Assembly (NCBI GenBank): GCA_021797895.1
Contig: JAJZYW010000002.1
Coordinates: forward strand, 36,343-100,342
Direction: 5' to 3'
Length of the DNA stretch: 64,000 bases
From: Microcaldota archaeon
Lineage (GTDB): Archaea > Micrarchaeota > Micrarchaeia > Micrarchaeales > Micrarchaeaceae
A program made the translations under genes and the position numbers. How positions within the stretch are numbered: position 1 is the stretch's first letter; each line of letters opens with the position of its first letter. A model generated the notes under the pieces. It was not told where the DNA came from, searched no databases, and saw only the letters and a list, made by a program, of their open reading frames with translations. Shown here in pieces: positions 48,463 through 58,178 of this stretch.

Positions 48463-48930
48463 ATGAGTGAAGTTGTAATTGCAGGACTGGTTGAAGGAGG
48501 AAAGGCGAGCGGAGGGCCGCCGCTTGGCCCGGCTCTTGGGCCTCTCGGAGTCAACACGAACGAGGTCGTAGCGGAGATAAACGCCAAGACTAAGAGCTTC
48601 GAGGGAATAAAGGTGCCGATAAAGGTGATGGTCGACCCTTCAACAAAGAAGTTCAGGATAGAGGTGGGATCGCCGCCCACAAGCGCTCTCATACTAAAGG
48701 AGATAGGAGCCACAACAGGCGCCAAGGCGAAGGGCGAGATAATCGGCGACATAAAGCTTGAGCAGATCAAGAAGATAGCTGAAGCGAAGGCTGGAAAGAT
48801 GCACGGCAGGGATTTCTCAAGCAAGGTGAAGCAGGTGCTCGGCACGTGCAAGAGCATGGGAGTCACATGCGACGGATCCGATCCAAGGGAAATAATCGCC
48901 AAGATAGGCAGCAAGGAGATAACGGTATGA
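48463..48930 (+). CDS. rpl11: 50S ribosomal protein L11
   Basis: 'EGGKASGGPPLGPALGPLGVNTNEVVAEIN'. Confidence 0.97.
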   Translation: MSEVVIAGLVEGGKASGGPPLGPALGPLGVNTNEVVAEINAKTKSFEGIKVPIKVMVDPSTKKFRIEVGSPPTSALILKEIGATTGAKAKGEIIGDIKLEQIKKIAEAKAGKMHGRDFSSKVKQVLGTCKSMGVTCDGSDPREIIAKIGSKEITV

Positions 48931-48934
48931 TGGC

Positions 48935-49594
48935 ATGCCGGGATCTGCTGGCCCGGACCTCATATATAGACTGCTGAGGAAGCGCTTCGGCTTCCTCAAC
49001 TGGTGGCCCGGCGAGACCAGGGACGAGATACTGATAGGCGCAATACTTACGCAGCAAACTTCCTGGAGGAACGTGGAGAAGGCAATCTCGTCCTTGAGGG
49101 ATGCGAACGCGCTTTCGGTAAAGGCTATTTCTTCAATGAGAGTCGGCGTGCTGGAGAAGCTGATACGCTCAAGCGGCTTCTACAGGCAGAAGGCTAGGAG
49201 GCTGAAGAAGCTGTGCAGCCACATAATCTCCGAATACGGCTCGCTGGGAAGGTTTCTCTCGATGGATATGGATAGGCTTAGGTCCGAGCTTCTCGCCATG
49301 GACGGGATAGGGCAGGAAACCGCCGACGCGATAGCGCTCTATGCAGCCGGAAAGCCCTCCTTCGTAATAGACGCTTACACAATCAGGGCGATGGAGCGGA
49401 TATCTGGAAACGGGAAAAGGTTCGGCTACGGCGACCTCCAGAAGTATTTCATGGAAAGGCTGCCGCTTGATGTGGAGCTTTACAAGGACATGCACGCGCA
49501 GTTCGTGGAGCTCGGGAAACGCTACTGCCTCAAGACAAAGCCCCTTTGCAATGAATGCCCGCTCGCGGGAATCTGTGCGTACGGAAAGGGTTAG
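48935..49594 (+). CDS. Endonuclease III-like HhH-GPD DNA glycosylase with [4Fe-4S] cluster
   Basis: 'LIGAILTQQTSWRNVEKAI', 'LLAMDGIGQETADAIALYAAGKPSFVIDAYTIR', C-terminal 'CLKTKPLCNECPLAGIC'. Confidence 0.92.
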   Translation: MPGSAGPDLIYRLLRKRFGFLNWWPGETRDEILIGAILTQQTSWRNVEKAISSLRDANALSVKAISSMRVGVLEKLIRSSGFYRQKARRLKKLCSHIISEYGSLGRFLSMDMDRLRSELLAMDGIGQETADAIALYAAGKPSFVIDAYTIRAMERISGNGKRFGYGDLQKYFMERLPLDVELYKDMHAQFVELGKRYCLKTKPLCNECPLAGICAYGKG

Positions 49595-49671
49595 CATACC
49601 CGTTCGTCAACGTGCTGCGAAACGTTTAAATATCAACCAACGCGTTAAGCTTATTGTATGAGGCGCAGTAA

Positions 49672-51516
49672 ATGACCACAATTAACAAGATAGAGCGCAA
49701 ATCAGAGAAGGCTGAGGAGAAATCTCAAAATGGAATAAGCAGAATAGAGGACAAGAAGAAGGGCATGGAAACAATACTGGACAGCGAGCTTGATGCCCTT
49801 AACAAGTCGCTGAAGCTCAACATAGACCTGGCAGAGGAGACGCTGAAGAAAGTGAATGACTTGCCCGAGATAAAGGCATTTTTCGAAAAAAGCAAGAACC
49901 CCTCTGACAAGGAGATAAAAGCGTTTGTGATGGAGCAGCTGCCTGGCATAATAAAGAATAACGAGGAACTATTCAATAAGATGGAATCCGAGCAGGTAGA
50001 GCGCGAGCAGAAGAAGATGGACAGGAAGCTGAAGCCAGTGAATCAGGTTATAGAAAGACTTGGGAAGAAGAACGTCCTTAAGGAAGGCGAGAGGGAGGAA
50101 CTGGAAAAAGCCAGGCTTGAGAAGGATAAGATAGCCCAGGAGTTCAAGAAAAGCATGGAGAACCTCCATGAAACTTCGCCGGCCCTGAAAGCTGCAAAGA
50201 AGCAGATGGATATATTAAAGTCAATGAACGAACAGATTGAGAGGATCAGGTCGGTCGTAAGCGACGCGTACATGGTGTCGAAAGTACAGGCAGCGCTCAG
50301 GATAGACGGACCGTTAATAAGGGAGATAAACAAGGCGATAAAGGAGGATGTGACAGAGCCTTTCGAAGAATACATAAGGAGCCACAGCAGCCACAATCTC
50401 TCCGACATAAAGGATTTCATGAAAGGGCAGCTGAAGAATGCAGTCAAGTCCTACAAGTGGTCCAACGCCGCGCTCAAGGACCTTGGAATCTTAAAGATAG
50501 TGAACCACGCAGATGATTACAAGGAGTACTTCGGCAAGGCGGCAAGCGGAAAGATGTTCGACTACCAGGCCAACAGCAGGCAGAAAAAGCTGGATGGCGC
50601 GATAAGAAACGTATACGATGACGTGAAGCTCGCGGACAAGGACATAAGCTCAAGCAAGTTCTACAGCGCTATCAAGTATTACGCAGTAGCGTATGCAGAG
50701 GCGAAGCTTGTCAACATGTCGCTCAAGGGCGCAGGCACTGTGGCAGAGGTTACGAACAACATGCATGCGGCGCTCAAGTCAAAGGATTTCATGCTGCTGA
50801 AGCCAGCCAATGCCAAATCAGGAGCCAAGAAGAAAGCGGCAGAAGAGGCTAAGGCAAAGCAGGCAGAACCATCCGCGAAGCAGATGTCTTCCGAGGCGGC
50901 ATCAGCCGAGCTTTCTAAGCAGGTCTCGATAACGTGGCTTGCGGGCTACGAGAGCTACCTTAAGGAGAACGAGTGGGCGAAGGAGACTGCCAAGCGCATA
51001 TATGCCGAGTACCCAGGGCTGGAGAAAAAGTTCAAGCTGAACCAGATGACGGTAGGCGAGGCGATGGTGCTGTGGAAGGGCCTGATGCTTGAGAGGAAGA
51101 GGCTCATGAACATACCCGAGGACGACAAGGAGGCATATACCTCAGCGGATATAGTCAACGCCAAGACAACGGACGACGCAAAGAGGATATGGATGAAGGA
51201 CATAGCTTACGTCAGCATAAAGAAGGTCGGGGTTGAAAACCTCAAGGCAAACGGCTATACCGACGACAGCATAAGCACTTTGTCGAGCATACTCAAAACG
51301 TCGACCAGGCTCATAAAGCTGGAGGAGCACGAGATAGAGCTGATGCATCGCAAGCTGGAAGAGCTGCTCAGGTCTGTCAACGGCGCAAGAAAGGTAACTG
51401 CGCTGCCGATAGGCGTACCGAGCGCTGAGAAGGTTGCTATAGAAGGTAGCAACGCTGCAGGGAAGGCGCAGGGGCTCGAAAAGACCCCCGCACCGCTGAA
51501 GGCGCCCCATTCCTGA
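49672..51516 (+). CDS. Large coiled-coil hypothetical protein
   Basis: 614 aa, Lys/Glu-rich heptad-like sequence; TATA-like gtttaaatatc upstream. Confidence 0.7.
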   Translation: MTTINKIERKSEKAEEKSQNGISRIEDKKKGMETILDSELDALNKSLKLNIDLAEETLKKVNDLPEIKAFFEKSKNPSDKEIKAFVMEQLPGIIKNNEELFNKMESEQVEREQKKMDRKLKPVNQVIERLGKKNVLKEGEREELEKARLEKDKIAQEFKKSMENLHETSPALKAAKKQMDILKSMNEQIERIRSVVSDAYMVSKVQAALRIDGPLIREINKAIKEDVTEPFEEYIRSHSSHNLSDIKDFMKGQLKNAVKSYKWSNAALKDLGILKIVNHADDYKEYFGKAASGKMFDYQANSRQKKLDGAIRNVYDDVKLADKDISSSKFYSAIKYYAVAYAEAKLVNMSLKGAGTVAEVTNNMHAALKSKDFMLLKPANAKSGAKKKAAEEAKAKQAEPSAKQMSSEAASAELSKQVSITWLAGYESYLKENEWAKETAKRIYAEYPGLEKKFKLNQMTVGEAMVLWKGLMLERKRLMNIPEDDKEAYTSADIVNAKTTDDAKRIWMKDIAYVSIKKVGVENLKANGYTDDSISTLSSILKTSTRLIKLEEHEIELMHRKLEELLRSVNGARKVTALPIGVPSAEKVAIEGSNAAGKAQGLEKTPAPLKAPHS

Positions 51517-51615
51517 TCTGGGTTTCACTTGGGGAGGCAGAAGGTAGCATTTAAAAACCTTTTGCCAAACCTTTTTATATTAACGGAACAGCTATACCCT
51601 AACCACATTTAATAG

Positions 51616-52647
51616 GTGTTGACAATGGAAGGAACAAAGAACGCAGCGAACAACAACGCAGAAACGAATGCAAATTCTTCAAATGCACAGGGCAATTCAA
51701 CCCCATCAGTGCAGATAGTGCAGAACGGGAACACGGTGCAGAAGCTGAATAGGAAGCAGCTTGAGCAGAAGAAGCTGGACGAGGCAACGCAGTCGTTCAA
51801 GAAGGTCGTGGGAGAATTCTATTCATCGTATGCAAAGTATAACACAGACTTTTTGCACCTCGGCATAAACAGGATCAAGGAAAGCATAAAGGTTATAGGC
51901 GGGCTGCTTGACGTGAAGGATTCTACAAAGGCGGTAGTGCCTGACTCATCGAAGGCGATACGCAAGTACGTCAAGTCGTTGGATAACAGTGCTTCCGAAT
52001 TTTTTGGGATAATAGCCAGCGGGGTAGCAGACTCGCTTTTCTACCGCGCAGAAATGCAGCAGGCAAGAAGCCTCGAGAAAAGCGGGCTGTACTACAATGA
52101 CAAGCCTGTCAAGATGTCGATTACGGTTGATGCAGCCAGAAAGCAGAGCATTAGGAGGGCATCCTTCCGCAAGCAGGACAACGTTGGTATAAATCTGAAC
52201 GAGTCGACAGTCACCAGCACCCTAAAGTCCAAGACCGCTGCAGAAAAAGCAAAGGAGGCAAAGGAGAAGATAGCTGCAAGGATAAGCGATAGCAAGAAGC
52301 TGATCAAAGATTCCGAAGCTGGCAGAAGGGAGCTCGCAGCCTCTACTGAAACGATGGTTCTCAAAAACGCAAGGAATTTCATCCTTGACAAGTCCAACTA
52401 CGACAGCGTTGCAAAGGATGTGATAGGTGCAATGTACAAGTCGAACAAGGGATTCAAGTCTGAGGTTGTAAACGGATCGGACCTTTCAGGGCTGATAAAG
52501 AAAACGGAGGAGTATTCAGCAGCATACAGGAAGTCAGCGGAAGAGTACAGGTTCCTCGCCTATAATAGGAGGGCACTCATGCGTGTCTCCAAGGACATGG
52601 ACCGCCTTGCGGGTTTCCTAAGGCGCATGGAAGACGTCATAGGCTGA
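51616..52647 (+). CDS. Coiled-coil hypothetical protein
   Basis: 343 aa; N-terminal low-complexity Asn/Ala segment followed by helical region; own TATA-like ttttatatt. Confidence 0.7.
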   Translation: MLTMEGTKNAANNNAETNANSSNAQGNSTPSVQIVQNGNTVQKLNRKQLEQKKLDEATQSFKKVVGEFYSSYAKYNTDFLHLGINRIKESIKVIGGLLDVKDSTKAVVPDSSKAIRKYVKSLDNSASEFFGIIASGVADSLFYRAEMQQARSLEKSGLYYNDKPVKMSITVDAARKQSIRRASFRKQDNVGINLNESTVTSTLKSKTAAEKAKEAKEKIAARISDSKKLIKDSEAGRRELAASTETMVLKNARNFILDKSNYDSVAKDVIGAMYKSNKGFKSEVVNGSDLSGLIKKTEEYSAAYRKSAEEYRFLAYNRRALMRVSKDMDRLAGFLRRMEDVIG

Positions 52648-52718
52648 AAGGTTCGGCATCTGCGCAGCGGCAGGGTATTCCCTGCACGCTTGCATCTTTT
52701 TCCATTTTTGTATTCGCT

Positions 52719-53804
52719 TCACTTCAACTTGAGCCCTCTTGGCCCGACGTATCCCGAATCCGGGCGTATCAGCTTGTTGTTTGACACTTGCTCGGTATAA
52801 TGCGCTATCCACCCAAAGCTTCTCGCTGCAGCAAATATAGGCAGGTAAAACTCCTCGCTTATGCCAAGGAGGTACATATAGAGAGCCGCGTAGAAATCTA
52901 CGTTGGCAGGTATCCTCTTGAGCTCCCACATGCGGTTCTCTATCGCCTCAGCGTACTCGAGAAGCTGCGGCATGCCCTTCGTCTTTGATAGCGACTTGAG
53001 CTGCCCTCTTACGAATACGGCACGCGGATCCTTCATTTTATAAACCCGGTGGCCGAAGCCCATTATCTTCTCCTTCTTTTTGAGCTTGCTATCGACGAAG
53101 CGTATCGCGTCTTCCTTCTTCTTGAACGAGAGCATGTACCGCAGAACCTCCGAGTTGGCACCACCGTGCAGCGGCCCTTTGAGAGTTCCTAGCGCAGTAG
53201 TAAACGCTGCCTGCGGTCCTGCAAGCGTAGAAGTTGTCACGCGGAGCGCAAATGTTGACGCGTTGAACTCGTGCTCCATGTATAGTATGAGCAGCTTCTC
53301 CAGGTAAGCTGCTGCCTTTTTGTCATCCTTGCCCGTCATTTCGAAGTAGAATCTTTCTGCATAGCTGCCCTTCTCTGCCTTCGCATGAACTCGCCCCTTA
53401 TATTTCGAATGGAACCTTGTTATCACGGTAGGCATTCGTGCAGCCATCTCGAGCATGCAAGACTGGTCATCCTTCTCGAAAAGCTCCATTCCAGAGACTA
53501 CCGTGCGCAGCATGTCTATCGGAGAATAATCCTTGTCTATGCATTCTAGCAAACGTTCAGTGCCGCGGTCTAGCGAAGACATTTTAAGCAGCTTCCCGGA
53601 AAAATCTGATAGTTCCTTCTTAGTTGGAAGCTTCCCGTACGCAACAAGGTAAGCCACCTCCTCAAAAGAGAGCTTGCTCGCAAGGTCAACAGCAAGGTAT
53701 CCCCTGTACACCAGGTTCCCTGCGCTGTCCGTTGAGGATATCGCAGTATCGTCCACTATTACCCTTTCGAGGCCTTTCGCAACCCTTACTGTTGAGATTT
53801 CCAT
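52719..53804 (-). CDS. prpC: Citrate synthase / 2-methylcitrate synthase
   Basis: 'VYRGYLAVDLA', 'GPLHGGANSEVLRYM', 'GFGHRVYKMKDPRA', 'NVDFYAALYMYLLGI'; start ATG 53804. Confidence 0.9.
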   Translation of the reverse strand: MEISTVRVAKGLERVIVDDTAISSTDSAGNLVYRGYLAVDLASKLSFEEVAYLVAYGKLPTKKELSDFSGKLLKMSSLDRGTERLLECIDKDYSPIDMLRTVVSGMELFEKDDQSCMLEMAARMPTVITRFHSKYKGRVHAKAEKGSYAERFYFEMTGKDDKKAAAYLEKLLILYMEHEFNASTFALRVTTSTLAGPQAAFTTALGTLKGPLHGGANSEVLRYMLSFKKKEDAIRFVDSKLKKKEKIMGFGHRVYKMKDPRAVFVRGQLKSLSKTKGMPQLLEYAEAIENRMWELKRIPANVDFYAALYMYLLGISEEFYLPIFAAARSFGWIAHYTEQVSNNKLIRPDSGYVGPRGLKLK

Positions 53805-53808
53805 CTGA

Positions 53809-54699
53809 TCACTTTTTTGAGGAGAATATCGCCGCATCATCCTTCTCATACTCATCGTAGCCTATCACTTCATAGAACTTTTTCCGTGTCATTAGCTTAC
53901 CCATAATTGAGCGCTGCGTCCCAGCCGCTGCAAGTTCCTTGTACACGCTTTCCATGGTAAGAAGAGATGCCCTGAATGCGGTAAGCGGGAATATCACCAT
54001 GCGATAGCCTATCGACTCGAGCTCCTTTGAAGAAAGAAGCGGGCTCTTGCCGAACTCGGTCATGTTTGCGAGGAGCGGTGCCTTTACCTCTTTCGCGAAT
54101 TTCCTGAATTCGCTTTCATTCTCCAACGCTTCGGAGAATATTGCGTCAGCCCCCGCTTTCAGGTATACCTTCGCCCTTGCTATTGCACTATCAAGCCCCT
54201 CGACTGCACGCGCGTCAGTTCTGGCTATTATCATGAAGTCGCTGTCCTTTCTGGCTTTCACTGCAGCTTTTATCTTTAGCACCATCTCTTCCTGTGGTAT
54301 TACCATTTTTCCGGGAAGGTGGCCGCATTTCTTAGGAAGCACCTGATCTTCCATGTGCATTGCAGCTGCACCGGACTGCTCCATTAGCCTTACAGTACGC
54401 ATTACGTTTAGTACCTCGCCAAAACCAGTGTCAACATCAACTATAAGAGGCAGTGTCGTAACTGCGGTTATCTCGCGCACCTTCTCCGCAAGCTCGTCCA
54501 AAGTCGTAACTGAAAGGTCAGGAAGGCCCATTGCTCCAGCTACGCCAGAACCTGAAAGGTAGAGCGCTCTGGCTCCTGAACGCTCTGCAAGCTCGGCTGA
54601 AATGCCGTTGAATACGCCAGGAGCTGCAACTATACCCTTCTTCAAAAGAGTTCGCAGGCCCTTAGGCCCCTTATTCTTGTTATCGCTTAATATCGACAT
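53809..54699 (-). CDS. prpB: Isocitrate lyase/PEP mutase family, methylisocitrate lyase-like
   Basis: 'PLIVDVDTGFGEVLNVMRTVRLMEQSGAAAMHMEDQVLPKKCGHLPGK' active-site region. Confidence 0.9.
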   Translation of the reverse strand: MSILSDNKNKGPKGLRTLLKKGIVAAPGVFNGISAELAERSGARALYLSGSGVAGAMGLPDLSVTTLDELAEKVREITAVTTLPLIVDVDTGFGEVLNVMRTVRLMEQSGAAAMHMEDQVLPKKCGHLPGKMVIPQEEMVLKIKAAVKARKDSDFMIIARTDARAVEGLDSAIARAKVYLKAGADAIFSEALENESEFRKFAKEVKAPLLANMTEFGKSPLLSSKELESIGYRMVIFPLTAFRASLLTMESVYKELAAAGTQRSIMGKLMTRKKFYEVIGYDEYEKDDAAIFSSKK

Positions 54700-56008
54700 T
54701 CTGCATCACCTCAAAAATATCAGAGACATCACTGTGATCGAAGGTGCGGCAGACCTTTATTATCTCATTGACAATGCGCTCATCGTGCATGCACCTCATG
54801 CCCTTCCCCTTCAATTCCTCCCATGTGAACGGATCCTCTGCATGGCCCTTTTGGACATCAACCTCTTCAGAAATGGTCTTCCCGCCTGCACTCACCGAAA
54901 TTCTTGCAGGCGTGTACTTTGGATACATCTTATCAAATTTCTTTGAAGTTGTGACTCTTGTCCGGTTTATCAACGCAAGTATATTCCTATCGTTAAGATA
55001 CCTGCTGCCGTATGAATTTGGTGTGGGCTCGCCATAAAGCAATGCATATGCAATTATGTATGGCAGGCTGTGATCTGCGGTCTCTTTGTTCTTCGGCCTC
55101 AGCTTTTCAGGGCCTTTTACTATTATTTCGTAGGCAACTCCGAATGTCTCAATGCTTATGCTGTCTATCCTTCCTTTTATTCTGTTGCGGAGTGAGAGCG
55201 CAGCCTGGACGGCGCTCATCGCATGGTACTCGACAGGATAAGCCTTTATCATCGTCAGTTGTGGTCTTTCTTTCAATAAGTTAGGAGTCAGATTGCCGGA
55301 CACCTGCTTGAAGAATCCCATCTCGCCCTCAAATATTGGAGATGGGCCTGTAAGACCGCCTTTCGCCAGAAGCGTACCGAAAACGCTGTTTCTTGCTGCG
55401 TCTCCAACAGTGCAGGCCTTCCACATGCTAAGCGCCCCTACCCTTGTCTGGCGCATGCTTACGTTGTTGTTCAGCGATAGGCTTATGGCATTTGAAAATT
55501 TAGCTTCATCCAAAGAAAGGAGCTGCGCCAACCCTGCTGCCGATGAGGCTGATATGTAAACGACGTGGTCCCATCCCCTGTCTCTCACCGATGAGGCATC
55601 AGCAAAAGCGCATGCAACCTGATATGACAGGAAAATCGCCTTTAGCGCATCGCTTCCTCCGGCGCCAACCGAATCAGCAACGGCAAGTATGGGCGCGATG
55701 TTGTCAGAAGGGTGAATCGCCTCCTTTGACAGGTAGGTGTCATTGTAATCCATGTACCTGGTCATGCTGCCGTTTATGAACGCAGCAACTTCAGCAGAGG
55801 CTTTTTCCTTAGAAAAGTATATGCTTGAATTGTAAGGCCCTTTGCTTGGAAGGAGCACTTTTTTGGATATCTTTATTGGCGGGGAGTTCCTTGCAACGTA
55901 TGCAGTAAAGATCGAGTCTGCAATCCTTTTCTTCAGCTCGTCAATCGCTTCGTTCGATACTTTCTTCTTGGAAGAGGAGTACTGGTATATCCTTTCCGCA
56001 AGGCCCAT
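54680..56008 (-). CDS. prpD: MmgE/PrpD family (2-methylcitrate dehydratase-like)
   Basis: 'AAFINGSMTRYMDYNDTYLSKEAIHPSDNIAPILAVADSVGAGG' PrpD signature; overlaps prpB. Confidence 0.9.
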   Translation of the reverse strand: MGLAERIYQYSSSKKKVSNEAIDELKKRIADSIFTAYVARNSPPIKISKKVLLPSKGPYNSSIYFSKEKASAEVAAFINGSMTRYMDYNDTYLSKEAIHPSDNIAPILAVADSVGAGGSDALKAIFLSYQVACAFADASSVRDRGWDHVVYISASSAAGLAQLLSLDEAKFSNAISLSLNNNVSMRQTRVGALSMWKACTVGDAARNSVFGTLLAKGGLTGPSPIFEGEMGFFKQVSGNLTPNLLKERPQLTMIKAYPVEYHAMSAVQAALSLRNRIKGRIDSISIETFGVAYEIIVKGPEKLRPKNKETADHSLPYIIAYALLYGEPTPNSYGSRYLNDRNILALINRTRVTTSKKFDKMYPKYTPARISVSAGGKTISEEVDVQKGHAEDPFTWEELKGKGMRCMHDERIVNEIIKVCRTFDHSDVSDIFEVMQNVDIKR

Positions 56009-56139
56009 TCAACCACGCATAATGGTCGCACGAAAAGGATAAAACGTTTGGTGTATAATCAAAAATATCATGCATTTTTAGATTCAAATTCGTTTTCTCG
56101 TTACGGACTTGCTGATGCAGCACTTTGGGTTCTAGGTGT

Positions 56140-56913
56140 TCATTTTTTGGATGCAACTACCACCATGCGTTTGTCGCTTTCTGTGAACTCCTTGAATGAG
56201 TAACCGGCAAAGGTGCGTAGAACCTTGAAACCCGCTTTCGCAAGTTGCCCCTCCAGGTCGCCCCTTGAATAGAGCCTAAGCCTGCTGAGTCTTTGCATTT
56301 TAATGAACAACAGATCCCTGCCGCGCTTCCGGTATATACTTTCGTTTCTCACCTGGTACGCGACACCGTTTTCGTATTCTATGTATGGCCTTTCTATAGA
56401 TACATATTCATCGGACCTTTCACGAATAAATACGGGTTTTGGGTTTGCTTTAAAGTATTCTGTCGTGATTTCGCCATTTGACAAATCGATGATTATTATG
56501 CCATCCTTTTTTAGATGACTACGTGCCGTCCTCAGCACTTTGATATTATCCTTATCATTGAAGTAGCCGAAGCTGGTGAACCATGACAGGCAGACATCAA
56601 ATTTCCTGTCCAAGCTGAAATCCCTCATGTCGCCCGTACTATATTCCAAGTCATTAGCAGGATGTGCTCTCCTCGCCTGCGATATGAGCTCCTTACTTAT
56701 GTCAACGCCATATACTGAATAGCCGTATGCCCTGAGAAAGTCATGCAGGCGCCCGTTGCCGCAAGGTACGTCTAATATACTGTCAAGCCTGCAGCCGAGT
56801 TTTCTGGAGAAGAGCCTTATCAATGCGTCTATGTATTCAGCGTCAGATTCGGATTTCTGACTGTCGTAGTTTATATGCCATTCTATCTCAGGAGGCACAT
56901 TGTTTGAGGTCAT
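56140..56913 (-). CDS. SAM-dependent methyltransferase
   Basis: 'LDVPCGNGRLHDFLRAYGYSVYGVDISKELI'. Confidence 0.88.
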   Translation of the reverse strand: MTSNNVPPEIEWHINYDSQKSESDAEYIDALIRLFSRKLGCRLDSILDVPCGNGRLHDFLRAYGYSVYGVDISKELISQARRAHPANDLEYSTGDMRDFSLDRKFDVCLSWFTSFGYFNDKDNIKVLRTARSHLKKDGIIIIDLSNGEITTEYFKANPKPVFIRERSDEYVSIERPYIEYENGVAYQVRNESIYRKRGRDLLFIKMQRLSRLRLYSRGDLEGQLAKAGFKVLRTFAGYSFKEFTESDKRMVVVASKK

Positions 56914-57026
56914 ACAACAACACGATTATATACAAAAAACACTTTAATATTCTTGATGTATGAATCGAAAAGCGCATTTTTAGGAGTAGCTAGCCACGTG
57001 GTTATAATATAGAAGAAATTGGATAG

Positions 57027-57500
57027 GGTTACAGAAAATTAATTCGAGAAAATAACCCAAGAATAGCATCCTTACCTCAGCCTTCTGAGTGGAAAGAGGA
57101 TATTATGAAACTTGTATTTGAAGAGTACTGGATTAAAAAGTATAGCCAAGATGAAACTATATTCTTTACTGGCCTTTACAGACCCGCAGAGATAATTTAC
57201 CTAAGAGGCATTGAAGGCGTAAGTCTAAGGATAGTAGCAATAGTTGTTGATGACGATATGATGAGGTATCAAAGCTGATTAGACGAGCTAGGAGTAAAGA
57301 AGAAAATTATACGATTAATGATTTTAAGCTTAAAAATTTGCATAGAGAAGGGATTCCAGAGGGGTATAAAAACAATAGTGTATCAACAATTAGGGGCATG
57401 GCGGATTATGAAATTAAGAATAACCACACTGAATTAGATAAATTTATTGAAGATGCAAACAGATTAGTGGACGTAATAGAAAAAACTTTTATTAAAGGTG
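57027..57500 (+). pseudogene. Probable frameshifted nucleotide kinase-like gene (dephospho-CoA kinase/AAA_18-like)
   Basis: Frame 1 '...SEWKEDIMKLVFEEYWIKKYSQDETIFFTGLYRPAEIIYLRGIEGVSLRIVAIVVDDDMMRYQS*' to 57278; frame shifts and continues 'LIRRARSKEENYTINDFKLKNLHREGIPEGYKNNSVSTIRGMADYEIKNNHTELDKFIEDANRLVDVIEKT'. Confidence 0.5.
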
Positions 57501-57911
57501 ATTTGTATAGTAGTAGAAAAATCGGTTGGTGCAATAGTTGTTAATACCGACGGGCTCTATTTATTATTGAATAGAGCCAATAAAGATGGTGACTTCTGGG
57601 AGTTTCCAAAAGGACACCAATTAGAAGGTGAAAGTGACATAGAAACTCTTAAACGTGAACTTAAAGAAGAAACAGGTATTGAAAAATTTGAGTTAATAGA
57701 AAATTTTTTAGGAAAAAACGAATATGTTAGCAGTTCTACCGGAAATACACGTATAATACTCTTATATCTTATAAAAGTACTGAATGATAAGATAATTATT
57801 AGTCAAGAGCACAAAGGTTATATCTGGGCAACATTTGATGATGCATTAACAAAACTCAATCATGACAAATGGAAAGAGATACTAATAAATTCCAAAAAAA
57901 CGTTTGGCTGA
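57498..57911 (+). CDS. Nudix hydrolase
   Basis: Nudix box G-HQLEG-E-SDIETLK-REL-KEE-TGI matches GX5EX7REUXEEXGU; GTG start. Confidence 0.88.
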   Translation: MICIVVEKSVGAIVVNTDGLYLLLNRANKDGDFWEFPKGHQLEGESDIETLKRELKEETGIEKFELIENFLGKNEYVSSSTGNTRIILLYLIKVLNDKIIISQEHKGYIWATFDDALTKLNHDKWKEILINSKKTFG

Positions 57912-58043
57912 GCTAGATGCCTAAGTTGATAAGTTTACAGAGGATATTTTGAAACAAAACTAAATAGGGCTCTCACATACTAAAAGTATGTTAAGAAAGA
58001 AGGAGCTATTCAATGAGTCATATAAACAAACTTATCATTTAAA

Positions 58044-58116
58044 TGGGGAGCCGGAGATTTGAACTCCGATTACTAGCTCCCAAAGCTAGCAGTCTGCCAG
58101 GTTAGCGTAGCTCCCC
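58044..58116 (-). tRNA. tRNA-Pro (TGG)
   Basis: Reverse complement GGGGAGC...CTAGC-TTTGGGA-GCTAG...CGGAG-TTCAAAT-CTCCG-GCTCCCC-A. Confidence 0.87.
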
Positions 58117-58178
58117 AATGCAGTAAGTATTGTTCACTAGTTTTTTTATACGTTGGTTTTGCGCCCTCTTTGCTGTGT

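Noticed and set aside
57977-57996. ACATAC-TAAAA-GTATGT hairpin in the AT-rich island as a mobile-element end
   Set aside because: 6-bp stem in AT-rich DNA, no paired terminal repeat or transposase seen
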